A stretch of DNA of 20,576 nt from an uncultured Bacteroidota bacterium (GTDB lineage Bacteria > Bacteroidota > Bacteroidia > Flavobacteriales > Flavobacteriaceae), in assembly GCA_902610105.1 (NCBI GenBank), contig CACLUN010000012.1, positions 1 to 20,576 of the forward strand. The letters run 5' to 3'. Each line of letters begins with the position of its first letter. Position 1 is the first letter of the stretch. Position numbers and translations under genes: made by a program. The notes below the pieces were generated by a model. It saw only the letters and a list, made by a program, of their open reading frames with translations. It was not told the origin of the DNA and searched no databases. This document shows, piece after piece, positions 9,301-15,124 of this stretch.

Positions 9301-9666
9301 TCTTTTAGTTGTTTCTTTTACAACAGCAAAAGCCTTTGGTAAAATCGAATTTAAGTAAGCATCTAGTTTATCTAGGTATTGATTTTGAATTTTTTTAATT
9401 TGTTTATAACTGGCATTATTATCATCAATATCTTCGGATTTCTCAATAATTTTGTTGATATCTTCAATTTCTAATGAAAATGGATCTTTTAATTGTTTAA
9501 TTTCATCCTTGAACTCCAGAGTGATTGACCTAAGCTCATCATTACTAATTTTAGAGAGTTCATCTTCAAACTTAATGACTGAATTAACAAGAGGAGTTAC
9601 CTCTTTAACATCCTTTTTTCCTTTATCTCCAAGAAAAACATTTAGTATTGAATCAATTATACTCAT
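6304..9666 (-). CDS. secA: Protein translocase ATPase SecA
   Basis: SecA is the motor that drives unfolded preproteins through SecYEG. I chose the ATG at 9666, giving MSIIDSILNVFLGDKGKKD, a normal SecA N-terminus; a start at 9702 would add 12 residues and lie inside the terminator hairpin upstream. Visible parts: Walker A MQTGEGKTLVA (about 192-202), DEVDSVLIDDARTPLIISG (about 300-318), the preprotein-binding region enlarged by the long insertion usual in Bacteroidota (roughly 320-500), GRGTDIKI, and DRQLRGRSGRQGDPG in NBD2. The total is 1120 residues, longer than the roughly 900 of E. coli SecA. The C-terminus reads KIGRNERIKIKNSQSG and lacks the Cys-Cys-Cys-His zinc-binding motif. It heads a run with glycosyltransferase, sulfatase and msrA genes. 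Confidence 0.98.
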   Translation of the reverse strand: MSIIDSILNVFLGDKGKKDVKEVTPLVNSVIKFEDELSKISNDELRSITLEFKDEIKQLKDPFSLEIEDINKIIEKSEDIDDNNASYKQIKKIQNQYLDKLDAYLNSILPKAFAVVKETTKRFKNNKEISVKATPFDENLSSIKSYVKLNGNSAVWSNSWDAAGKSITWDMIHYDVQLIGGIALHQGKIAEMQTGEGKTLVATLPVYLNALSGNGVHLITVNDYLAKRDCAWMAPIFEFHGLSVDCIDNYKPNSYERKKAYLCDITYGTNNEFGFDYLRDNMAHKNEDRVQREHSYAIVDEVDSVLIDDARTPLIISGPIPQGGNHEFNELKSKISSLVQIQKQLVTKILAESKKLYSDGNNEDGSFKLLQAFRGLPKNKALIKFLSEEGIKQSLLKTENFYMQDNNREMPKVDADLYFTIDEKNNQIELTDKGVEQLSKDINDPGFFILPDVSIEIANIESKELEIEKEAEEKEKLYSDFSVKSERIHTLNQLLKAYTLFEKDIEYVLMDNKVKIVDEQTGRIMDGRRYSDGLHQAIEAKENVKIEDATQTFATITLQNYFRKYRKLSGMTGTAVTEAGEFLNIYKLDVMVIPTNKPIARDDRNDLIYKTKREKYNAVINNVINLTEQGRPVLIGTTSVEISELLSRMLDRQNIKHNVLNAKLHKREADVVAEAGKAGIVTIATNMAGRGTDIKINDEIKNKGGLAIIGTERHDSRRVDRQLRGRSGRQGDPGSSQFYVSLEDNLMRLFGSERVSKLMDRMGHKEGEVIQHSMMTKTIERAQKKVEENNFGIRKRLLEYDDVMNVQREAIYERRKNALDVNKLKIDVADMIYDTIAKIYDNAKVDNDFKAFEFEIIKCFSTTSPVTKTEFENDNDAKVINKTYEIVLNFYKEKNKENSVKVFPIVKNVYENPQNKFERIVVPFSDGKKTMNIVTNLKGAYESNGQELINDFEKNISLAIIDDTWKTHLRKMDELKQSVQLAVHEQKDPLVIYKNEAYDLFESMILQLNTDILSFLFKGSLPNTNPNEIKEDRQTRRREKYNTSKEEVLNSDELANRNRQVGSSASNNQNAVETVVRKNRKIGRNERIKIKNSQSGEIKDLKYKQAEALLQSGNWNIIEN

Positions 9667-9675
9667 TATGAATTT

Positions 9676-9703
9676 CAAATTTAAGTAAAAAAAAAGCCTC
9701 AAA
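9676..9703 (-). promoter_or_regulatory. Candidate secA promoter (Bacteroidota type)
   Basis: On the minus strand TAAATTTG at 9683-9676 matches the Bacteroidota -7 element TAnnTTTG exactly. A TTTG at 9703-9700 could serve as the -33 element, but the spacing is 16 bases, shorter than the usual 19 or so. Transcription would begin only about 5-8 bases before the secA ATG. The -33 element lies in the loop and stem of the terminator hairpin described next. Confidence 0.45.
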
Positions 9704-9710
9704 AGAGACT
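9687..9710 (-). terminator. Rho-independent terminator after the DUF2795 gene
   Basis: Read on the minus strand, AGTCTC (9710-9705), loop TTTT, and GAGGCT (9700-9695) form a 6-bp stem with one G-U pair, followed by a run of nine T (9695-9687). It lies about 30 bases after the DUF2795 stop codon and ends only 20 bases before the secA start codon, so it should separate DUF2795 transcription from secA, or act as an attenuator for read-through into secA. Confidence 0.75.
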
Positions 9711-9740
9711 TGATGGGGATTTTGTTAGAATTTTAAAAAG

Positions 9741-9965
9741 TTAGTACTCTTCCTCATTCCATAGATAATCATCATCGGTTGGAAAATCAGGCCATATTTC
9801 TTGAATTGACTCATAAACTTCGCCATCCTCATCTTCAATTGCTTGAAGATTTTCAACAACTTCAAGTGGAGCACCAGTTCTTATTGAATAATCAATCAAC
9901 TCATCTTTATTTGCTGGCCAGGGGGCATCACTTAAATATGAAGCAAGTTCTAATGTCCAGTACAT
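9741..9965 (-). CDS. DUF2795 small acidic protein
   Basis: A 74-residue acidic protein with no signal peptide or membrane segment, recognisable as the Bacteroidota DUF2795 type (MYWTLELASYLSDAPWPANK, then DELIDYSIRTGAPLEVVENLQ, ending in DDDYLWNEEEY). The function of the family is unknown. I chose the ATG at 9965 because the conserved protein begins MYWTLELASYL and because a strong promoter lies just upstream at 9982-10012; an in-frame ATG at 10037 would put an implausible hydrophobic, lysine-rich leader in front and would lie upstream of that promoter. The gene is probably monocistronic: its own promoter precedes it and a terminator follows it. The N-terminal half could form a small helical bundle; this is inference only. 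Confidence 0.9.
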   Translation of the reverse strand: MYWTLELASYLSDAPWPANKDELIDYSIRTGAPLEVVENLQAIEDEDGEVYESIQEIWPDFPTDDDYLWNEEEY

Positions 9966-9981
9966 TAAATACAATTTTTTG

Positions 9982-10012
9982 CAAAAATAAATGAATAATT
10001 GAGTTAGACAAA
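9982..10012 (-). promoter_or_regulatory. Promoter of the DUF2795 gene
   Basis: On the minus strand TTTG at 10012-10009, a 19-base spacer, then TATTTTTG at 9989-9982 form a perfect match to the Bacteroidota housekeeping promoter (TTTG-N19-TAnnTTTG). The predicted transcription start is near 9978, leaving a leader of about 12 bases before the ATG at 9965. This is the clearest promoter in the window. Confidence 0.75.
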
Positions 10013-10044
10013 TTTTTAAAAAAAAAATAATAAACAATTAGTAA

Positions 10045-11604
10045 TTATTTAATTTTAATGATTGTAGCAAGGAAGTGAAAACTAATTATAATTAAGAAAA
10101 ATAGTGATATTCTAAAAATGTAGTCACCGTAACTAACATAAAAAGTTTTTTTGTTAATTAAACCAACCTTAGTTTTAATAATTCCTTCCATTCCGTATTC
10201 AATAGAATTTTTAATCTCCCCTTTATAATTTATAATTGCAGAAATACCAGTGTTAGCAGATCTCACAATATTTCTTCTATTTTCAATGGCTCTTAATTTT
10301 GCATATGAAAGGTGCTGTTTGTGACCTTCACTTACATCCCACCAACCATCATTTGTTATGATTGCAAATAATTGAGAACCGGATCTTGTATACTCTGTTA
10401 CATATTCACCATAAACTGACTCATAGCATATTATTGGTGACAAATGAAAATTTTTAATCGACTTAAAATTTTTTCTTTCTTTATCAAAACCCCTTGAATA
10501 TGTTAATCCACCAAAATCCATTAAAAGATTTCCCAAGATTGGTTCAATCAAGTTTTTGTAGGGCATTTTTTCAATTCCAACAACAAGCTTTGATTTGTTA
10601 TAGTATTGAATGTTATTTGAGATAAAAACAGAACTATTAAACAGGTTTAACCATCTGCCATCATTTAAATTATTTGAAAAATTTTTAATTTCATTTGAAT
10701 CTGTAATAACTTCAAATAATTCAATACCTGTTAAAATTTCAGAATTGAATTTATCTTTTAAAAAACTTAGCTTTTTTAAAAATTCATTGGTTCCATACCC
10801 ATTAATTTGCATTCCATCAGAAAAAAATGTTTCAGGGAGTATTATTGTTGAATTTTTTATCGCATTCTCCTCTAATAAATCATGGATATATAAAAAGTTG
10901 TCATTATCACTTCTGTTGTATTTTTCATCATATGGATCTATGTTTGGCTGAACTACTAAAACATCGATTTGTTCCTCTTTTAAATCTACCTTGCTAAGTA
11001 TAATTTTTGAGATAGCGATTGGTATAAAAATTAATAGAATTACAGACCCAATTAATAAACGTGATTTTTCATTATTTATAACGGTTAATAAAACATTGTA
11101 AATTAAGATGTTTGTAATTAAAACCCACAATGTTCCTCCAAATGACCCTGTAAATTCATACCATTGTATCCATTCAGTAAATTCCGAAAAAACATTACCA
11201 ATATTAAGCCATGGCCAAGAAAAATCCCATGTCAAATGAAACTTTTCAAAACATAACCAAAAACTTACTAAAAATATATAACTAAGTTTTGAATTAATCC
11301 TTTTAGATACGATAAAGAATAAACTAAACACGATTGTCATTAGTAAGGAGTTTACCAATACCGCAAATAAAACTCCACCAATTGATGCATAATACAGCCA
11401 ACTAGTAGCAATTGTATTCCATATTAAAAATGCTAGGTAAAAACATAAAAATATTTTAATGGAGAACTTACTCTTACTTTTTGCAACATGTAACAGAGGA
11501 ACAAAACCTATAAAAATAAAAGGAGTAATTCCATAAGTGGGCCATGCTAAACCTAGTAATAAACCAGATAAGATACTTAAAAGAACGTATTTTAAAAAAT
11601 TCAA
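10045..11604 (-). CDS. lnt: Apolipoprotein N-acyltransferase
   Basis: Lnt adds the third acyl chain to the N-terminal cysteine of lipoproteins in the inner membrane. The N-terminal half (about 1-205) consists of hydrophobic segments beginning LLSILSGLLLGLAWPTYG; the C-terminal half is a nitrilase-fold domain facing the periplasm with the Glu-Lys-Cys triad: Glu258 in IILPETFF, Lys337 in YYNKSKLVVGIE, and Cys393 in PIICYES. The closing block NDGWWDVSEGHKQH and RRNIVRSANTG is characteristic. No ATG is available: the reading frame opens with TTG at 11604, which puts the first membrane segment in the right place, and the frame is closed upstream by a stop codon near 11638. Length 519 residues fits the family. 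The sulfatase in this window is one likely lipoprotein client. Divergent from pssA with a 45-base gap. Confidence 0.95.
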   Translation of the reverse strand: MNFLKYVLLSILSGLLLGLAWPTYGITPFIFIGFVPLLHVAKSKSKFSIKIFLCFYLAFLIWNTIATSWLYYASIGGVLFAVLVNSLLMTIVFSLFFIVSKRINSKLSYIFLVSFWLCFEKFHLTWDFSWPWLNIGNVFSEFTEWIQWYEFTGSFGGTLWVLITNILIYNVLLTVINNEKSRLLIGSVILLIFIPIAISKIILSKVDLKEEQIDVLVVQPNIDPYDEKYNRSDNDNFLYIHDLLEENAIKNSTIILPETFFSDGMQINGYGTNEFLKKLSFLKDKFNSEILTGIELFEVITDSNEIKNFSNNLNDGRWLNLFNSSVFISNNIQYYNKSKLVVGIEKMPYKNLIEPILGNLLMDFGGLTYSRGFDKERKNFKSIKNFHLSPIICYESVYGEYVTEYTRSGSQLFAIITNDGWWDVSEGHKQHLSYAKLRAIENRRNIVRSANTGISAIINYKGEIKNSIEYGMEGIIKTKVGLINKKTFYVSYGDYIFRISLFFLIIISFHFLATIIKIK

Positions 11605-11616
11605 ATTATTAATAAT

Positions 11617-11632
11617 TAACTTTGCAAAAGTA
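11617..11632. promoter_or_regulatory. Face-to-face -7 elements for pssA (+) and lnt (-)
   Basis: TAACTTTG on the plus strand (11617-11624) and TACTTTTG on the minus strand (11632-11625) are both exact TAnnTTTG matches and abut each other, so the two transcripts would start inside or beyond each other's -7 element and overlap at their 5' ends by roughly 10 bases. I find no good -33 element at 19 bases for either one, which lowers confidence. Confidence 0.4.
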
Positions 11633-11649
11633 TAAACTTAATTTATCAA

Positions 11650-12354
11650 TTGAAACTAATTAAAATACTTCCAAATTTCTTAACTATCCTTAATGGTTTT
11701 TGTGGTTGTTTAGCTATTGTTTTCGTTTTCATGGATATTGAAATTTTAAAACTAACGGGCTATGAGTTAGCCTTGATTTTGGTATTAACAGGTTCGGTTT
11801 TTGATTTTTTTGATGGATACCTAGCCAAAATATTAAATACAAAAACAAAAATTGGGGTTCAATTAGATTCTTTTTCAGATTTGATTACATTTTCTGTAGT
11901 TCCTTCTCTAATGCTATTCCATTTTTTTCAATTTAAATCTGAAGAAATCGAACTTACTCCACTAATTGCTTTTTTAATTGTTCCATTTTCAATGATTAGA
12001 TTAGCAAGATTTAATACTTTACCATCAAAATCTTTTTTCTTAGGCTTACCCACACCTGCAAATGGAATATTTTTTATGGGAATTCCCTTTTTGTCAATTG
12101 ACATACCAATTTATATTCTAACTATTCTTGTGATTTTATCTTGTACTTTACTTATTTCTAATGTAAAATTTGAATCATTTAAAATGATTAAAAATAATAC
12201 CAAGAAAGAATTTTTTATATTTTTTATTACTCTAATTATAATTGCTTTCTCAATTATTTACATTAATAGCTACAGTATTTTGAATTTAGTTAGTGTTTCT
12301 GTTTTGGTTTATATATTCTCCTCAGTTGCGTTTAACATATACAAAGCGTTTTAG
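11650..12354 (+). CDS. pssA: CDP-diacylglycerol--serine O-phosphatidyltransferase
   Basis: PssA makes phosphatidylserine, the precursor of phosphatidylethanolamine, from CDP-diacylglycerol and serine in the inner membrane. The CDP-alcohol phosphotransferase motif is at 52-77: Asp52, Asp55-Gly56, Ala59-Lys60, Gly69, Asp73, Asp77. The spacing matches DGxxAR-x8-GxxxDxxxD, except that the usual arginine is lysine (Lys60). The N-terminus LPNFLTILNGFCGCLAI is typical of the family, and further membrane segments run to the C-terminus. The start is a TTG at 11650; upstream in frame there is no ATG before a stop at 11617. It is divergent from lnt, and its last 23 bases overlap the end of the convergent DUF2007 gene. 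Length 234 residues, normal. Confidence 0.93.
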   Translation: MKLIKILPNFLTILNGFCGCLAIVFVFMDIEILKLTGYELALILVLTGSVFDFFDGYLAKILNTKTKIGVQLDSFSDLITFSVVPSLMLFHFFQFKSEEIELTPLIAFLIVPFSMIRLARFNTLPSKSFFLGLPTPANGIFFMGIPFLSIDIPIYILTILVILSCTLLISNVKFESFKMIKNNTKKEFFIFFITLIIIAFSIIYINSYSILNLVSVSVLVYIFSSVAFNIYKAF

Positions 12355-12544
12355 CAATTTCATAATCATTTGATTTAACAAAAACTTGACATGAAAATAG
12401 GTAGTTTGGAATTCCAAACCCAGCGAGGTTTGCAGAATTTTGCTCATCTTTTATTATAAACTTAATTCCAAGTTTAGACAGTTCATGTGCTAATGCATTT
12501 GATTCAATAATTGAACCAGAAAATAAATGAACATATTTACTCAT
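12332..12544 (-). CDS. DUF2007-like small protein (putative signal-transducing family)
   Basis: A 70-residue soluble protein resembling DUF2007: YVHLFSGSIIESNALAHELSK, a central GIKFIIKDEQNSANLAGFG, and a C-terminal CQVFVKSNDYEIAKTL. These small alpha/beta proteins are annotated as putative signal transducers, but their function is not established. It is the last gene of the kdsD-tatC-lptB operon; its ATG overlaps the lptB stop codon (ATGA at 12541-12544). Its final 23 bases overlap the 3' end of pssA on the other strand. The ending KTLCIC is cysteine-rich but carries no recognised motif. Confidence 0.8.
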   Translation of the reverse strand: MSKYVHLFSGSIIESNALAHELSKLGIKFIIKDEQNSANLAGFGIPNYLFSCQVFVKSNDYEIAKTLCIC

Positions 12545-13275
12545 ACGATCTTTTTTCTAAAAATAAAATTCTTTCCTAAATAAAGTTTTCTTACCATTTC
12601 ATCTTTCGCTAACATTTCAGGTTTACCACTTTTTAATATTTTACCCTCAAACATCAAATATGTTCTATCTGTAATTGCAAGTGTTTCTTGGACATTATGA
12701 TCTGTTATAAGAACACCAATATTTTTAGTTTTAAGGTGAGCAATTATTTTTTGAATTTCCTCAACTGCGATTGGGTCCACACCTGCAAAAGGTTCATCAA
12801 GTAATAAAAACTTAGGATCGGTAGCCAATGCTCTAGCAATCTCAGTCCTTCTTCTTTCACCACCAGAAAGTAAGTCTCCTCTGTTTTTTCTAACCTTATT
12901 TAAGCTAAATTCATCAATAAGATTTTCCAATTTTATGTTCTGTTCAACTTTTGATAAATTTCCAAGCTCTAAAACTGCTTTAATATTATCTTCAACACTT
13001 AATTTCCGAAAAACTGATGCTTCTTGAGCTAAATATCCAATACCATTAATAGCTCTCTTATACATTGGTTCTTTTGAAACTTCAGTTGTATCAATCATTA
13101 TTTTGCCTGAATCAGATTTTATTAATCCCACAATCATATAAAAACATGTTGTTTTTCCTGCTCCGTTGGGTCCCAATAAACCTACAATTTCGCCTTGATT
13201 TAACTCAAGGTCAACTCCATCAACAACTTTTCTGGACTGATATGATTTTTCTATTTTGATTGCTTGAAGTTTCAT
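12541..13275 (-). CDS. lptB: LPS export ABC transporter ATPase LptB
   Basis: LptB powers extraction of lipopolysaccharide from the inner membrane by LptB2FGC. The protein is a single nucleotide-binding domain: Walker A GPNGAGKT (35-42), Q-loop Gln84, signature LSGGERRR (136-143), Walker B FLLLDEPFAGVDP (157-169), switch His193. The GERRR signature and the stretch YLAQEASVFRKL are distinctive of LptB within the ABC family. Length 244 residues is typical. It overlaps tatC upstream and DUF2007 downstream, each by 4 bases. No lptF, lptG or lptC gene is in the window. Confidence 0.95.
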   Translation of the reverse strand: MKLQAIKIEKSYQSRKVVDGVDLELNQGEIVGLLGPNGAGKTTCFYMIVGLIKSDSGKIMIDTTEVSKEPMYKRAINGIGYLAQEASVFRKLSVEDNIKAVLELGNLSKVEQNIKLENLIDEFSLNKVRKNRGDLLSGGERRRTEIARALATDPKFLLLDEPFAGVDPIAVEEIQKIIAHLKTKNIGVLITDHNVQETLAITDRTYLMFEGKILKSGKPEMLAKDEMVRKLYLGKNFIFRKKIV

Positions 13276-14081
13276 TTATTGTTTTTTGTTACAACTCTTG
13301 AGATATAGATGCTTATTTGGTATAATATTACAATAGGTATGGCTACAATTATTTGACTTGCAACGTCAGGTGGAGTTATTACGGCTGCCAAAATCAATAC
13401 ACCAACTAAAGCAAATTTTCTGTACTTAATTAAAATTTCTGGATTAACCAATCCAACCTTCGTAAGAAAATAAATAATTATAGGCAGCTCAAAAATTAAT
13501 CCAGATGCTAATACAGAAGCACGAACTAATCCAATATAACTATTCAAATCAAAATCATTAAAAACCTCGTTACTAACTGAATAATTTCCAAGAAAATTGA
13601 TTGACAATGGACAAATCACATAATAACCAAAAACAACCCCTGTAAAAAATAAAAGACTAGACACAAAAATAAATCCTCTAGCATATTTTTTTTCATTTTG
13701 ATAGAGTCCAGGGCTAATAAAACTCCAAAACTGATATAATACATAGGGGAAAGCAATTACAAATCCAGCCGCTATAGAGGTCCAAATGTGGGCTGAAAAT
13801 TGACCTGAGACAGTCCTGCTTTGAACACGAAAAGGTAATTCAGTTATGCAAAAACTATCATCAAGTCCAATAAAATTAGAAATTGTACACAAGATTCTGT
13901 AAGTTGGAAAATTTATGTCTTTAGGTCCAAAAATAATCTTATCAAAAATAAAATCCTTAAAAATAAATGCTCCAATTCCTACTATAATAATTGCTGTGAA
14001 AGACCTTAATATATGCCATCTTAACTCTTCAAGATGGTCAAGAAATGACATTTCATTTGGGTCTATTTTCATATTATTCAT
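13272..14081 (-). CDS. tatC: Twin-arginine translocase subunit TatC
   Basis: TatC recognises twin-arginine signal peptides and nucleates the export complex for folded proteins. The N-terminal cytoplasmic block MSFLDHLEELRWHILRSF is the hallmark, followed by six hydrophobic segments, including one ending in AVITPPDVASQ, another family signature. Length is 269 residues. An insertion between the first and second membrane segments (about 50-95, with cysteines at CTISN and CITEL) is longer than in E. coli TatC. The chosen ATG at 14081 overlaps the kdsD stop codon (ATGA); a second ATG three codons on is equally readable. No tatA is visible in the window. The gene order kdsD-tatC-lptB is one I associate with flavobacteria. 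Confidence 0.96.
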   Translation of the reverse strand: MNNMKIDPNEMSFLDHLEELRWHILRSFTAIIIVGIGAFIFKDFIFDKIIFGPKDINFPTYRILCTISNFIGLDDSFCITELPFRVQSRTVSGQFSAHIWTSIAAGFVIAFPYVLYQFWSFISPGLYQNEKKYARGFIFVSSLLFFTGVVFGYYVICPLSINFLGNYSVSNEVFNDFDLNSYIGLVRASVLASGLIFELPIIIYFLTKVGLVNPEILIKYRKFALVGVLILAAVITPPDVASQIIVAIPIVILYQISIYISRVVTKNNK

Positions 14082-15037
14082 AATCCTGCATTTGTTAAAT
14101 CATGAATATGTAACATCCCTATGTAATTGTTGTCTTTAGTCACAATTAAATTTGTAATCTTATTATGATTCATTATATGCAAGGCATCAATAGCCAAAAG
14201 TGAGTGCTTAACGGTTTTTGGGTTTCTAGATATTATATTTGAAACAATTATGTTTAATGGATCAGTATTTTTTTCTAATATTCTTCTCACATCACCATCA
14301 GTTATTATCCCAACGACCTGACCATTTTCTAGAACAGCAGTGGCACCTAGCATTTTATTTGAAATTTCATTAATTGCATCACTGAATTTAGATTTTATAT
14401 CAATGAATGGTGTATTTTGTGTATCTATTAAATCTTCAACAGTAGTTGTTAATTTTTTTCCCAATGAACCAGATGGGTGAAGTTTAGCAAATGAAGTTTT
14501 ATCAAAGTTTTTTAATGTCATGAGGCAAATAGCAATAATATCACCTACTAATAGCTGAATCCCTGTGCTAGTGGTTGGTGCTAAATTATTTGGACAAGCT
14601 TCAACATCAATGGGTGTGTGTATGATAAACCTTGAATTTTTTGCTAGATATGAGTCCTTATTGGCAGTAATGCTAACAATATCGACTCCATTCTTCTTTA
14701 AATTGTTAACTAAATCTATGGTATCAGAATTGCTGCCACTTTTAGAAATATATATCAAAACATCATCTTTCGTGATAGCTCCTATGTCACCATGTAAAGC
14801 ATCGGACCCGTGTATGAAAATTGATGGAGTTCCAGTCGAATTTAAGGTAGAGGAAATTTTCATACCAATTATTGCACTTTTTCCAATTCCAGTAATTACT
14901 ATTCTTCCACTAATTTTTGATAAAAATCTAATAATATCATCAAAACTGTTATCGAAAGTCTCTTTTAGCTTTTGAACTGCATTTAACTGAATATCAACTA
15001 CTTGGTTAACAATTTGATTAATATTTTTATTGTTCAA
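14078..15037 (-). CDS. kdsD: Arabinose-5-phosphate isomerase, KpsF/GutQ family
   Basis: KdsD interconverts ribulose-5-phosphate and arabinose-5-phosphate, the first step to Kdo in LPS. The sugar isomerase (SIS) domain occupies about 35-180, with GRIVITGIGKSAIIG (44-58), SIFIHGSDALHGDIG and ISKSGSNSDT (98-106); HPSGSLGKKL (187-196) is the family's conserved end of the domain. Two CBS domains follow (about 205-319: GIITDGDVRR and IVTKDNNYIGMLHIHDL). Length 319 residues, normal. The only plausible start is a TTG at 15037, since no methionine codon occurs before the SIS domain. It leads an operon with tatC, lptB and the DUF2007 gene, linking Kdo synthesis with LPS transport. Divergent from recQ. 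Confidence 0.95.
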   Translation of the reverse strand: MNNKNINQIVNQVVDIQLNAVQKLKETFDNSFDDIIRFLSKISGRIVITGIGKSAIIGMKISSTLNSTGTPSIFIHGSDALHGDIGAITKDDVLIYISKSGSNSDTIDLVNNLKKNGVDIVSITANKDSYLAKNSRFIIHTPIDVEACPNNLAPTTSTGIQLLVGDIIAICLMTLKNFDKTSFAKLHPSGSLGKKLTTTVEDLIDTQNTPFIDIKSKFSDAINEISNKMLGATAVLENGQVVGIITDGDVRRILEKNTDPLNIIVSNIISRNPKTVKHSLLAIDALHIMNHNKITNLIVTKDNNYIGMLHIHDLTNAGL

Positions 15038-15066
15038 AACTTATTTAGTTTAGTTAAGAATGGATT

Positions 15067-15099
15067 TAAAATTAAGTTATATTTAATTATAACAACAAA
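15067..15099 (-). promoter_or_regulatory. Weak candidate promoter for the kdsD operon
   Basis: On the minus strand TTTG at 15099-15096, a 21-base spacer and TAATTTTA at 15074-15067 resemble TTTG-N19-TAnnTTTG with one mismatch in the -7 element. It would give a leader of roughly 25 bases before the TTG start of kdsD. Confidence 0.3.
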
Positions 15100-15108
15100 T
15101 ATACCTTA

Positions 15109-15124
15109 ATTCCTTTTAAGGAAT
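15109..15124. repeat. Inverted repeat across the recQ start codon
   Basis: ATTCCTT-TT-AAGGAAT is a perfect 7-bp inverted repeat whose right arm ends inside the recQ ATG (15123-15125). A second, competing pairing exists: CCTTAA at 15104-15109 with TTAAGG at 15116-15121. It could be a protein-binding operator or an mRNA hairpin that hides the start codon. It also holds the only AAGGA-like sequence near the start, but directly against the ATG, too close to act as a ribosome binding site. Confidence 0.5.

Noticed and set aside
9667..9702. Upstream in-frame start for secA at 9702
   Set aside because: The extra 12 residues would be encoded by the terminator stem and T-run, upstream of the likely promoter; the SecA N-terminus is normal from 9666.
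9966..10037. Upstream in-frame start for the DUF2795 gene at 10037
   Set aside because: The added 24 residues look like translated intergenic AT-rich DNA, and the near-perfect promoter lies inside them.
10013..10060. Intrinsic terminator after lnt (AATAAT/ATTGTT stem followed by a T-run)
   Set aside because: The stem has only A-T and G-T pairs and overlaps the stop codon; the run of T may simply be the A/T-rich spacer of the DUF2795 promoter region.
10610..10951. 113-codon open reading frame antisense to lnt
   Set aside because: Explained as a by-product of the AT-rich lnt coding strand; the lnt catalytic domain is encoded on the other strand at the same place.
14565..14975. 136-codon open reading frame antisense to kdsD on the plus strand
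   Set aside because: It lies entirely inside kdsD, whose protein is clearly recognisable. The antisense translation has no family resemblance, promoter or start context.
15040..15110. Promoter for recQ (TATATTTA at 15078-15085)
   Set aside because: One mismatch in the -7 element and no TTG at a suitable distance upstream; not strong enough to annotate.
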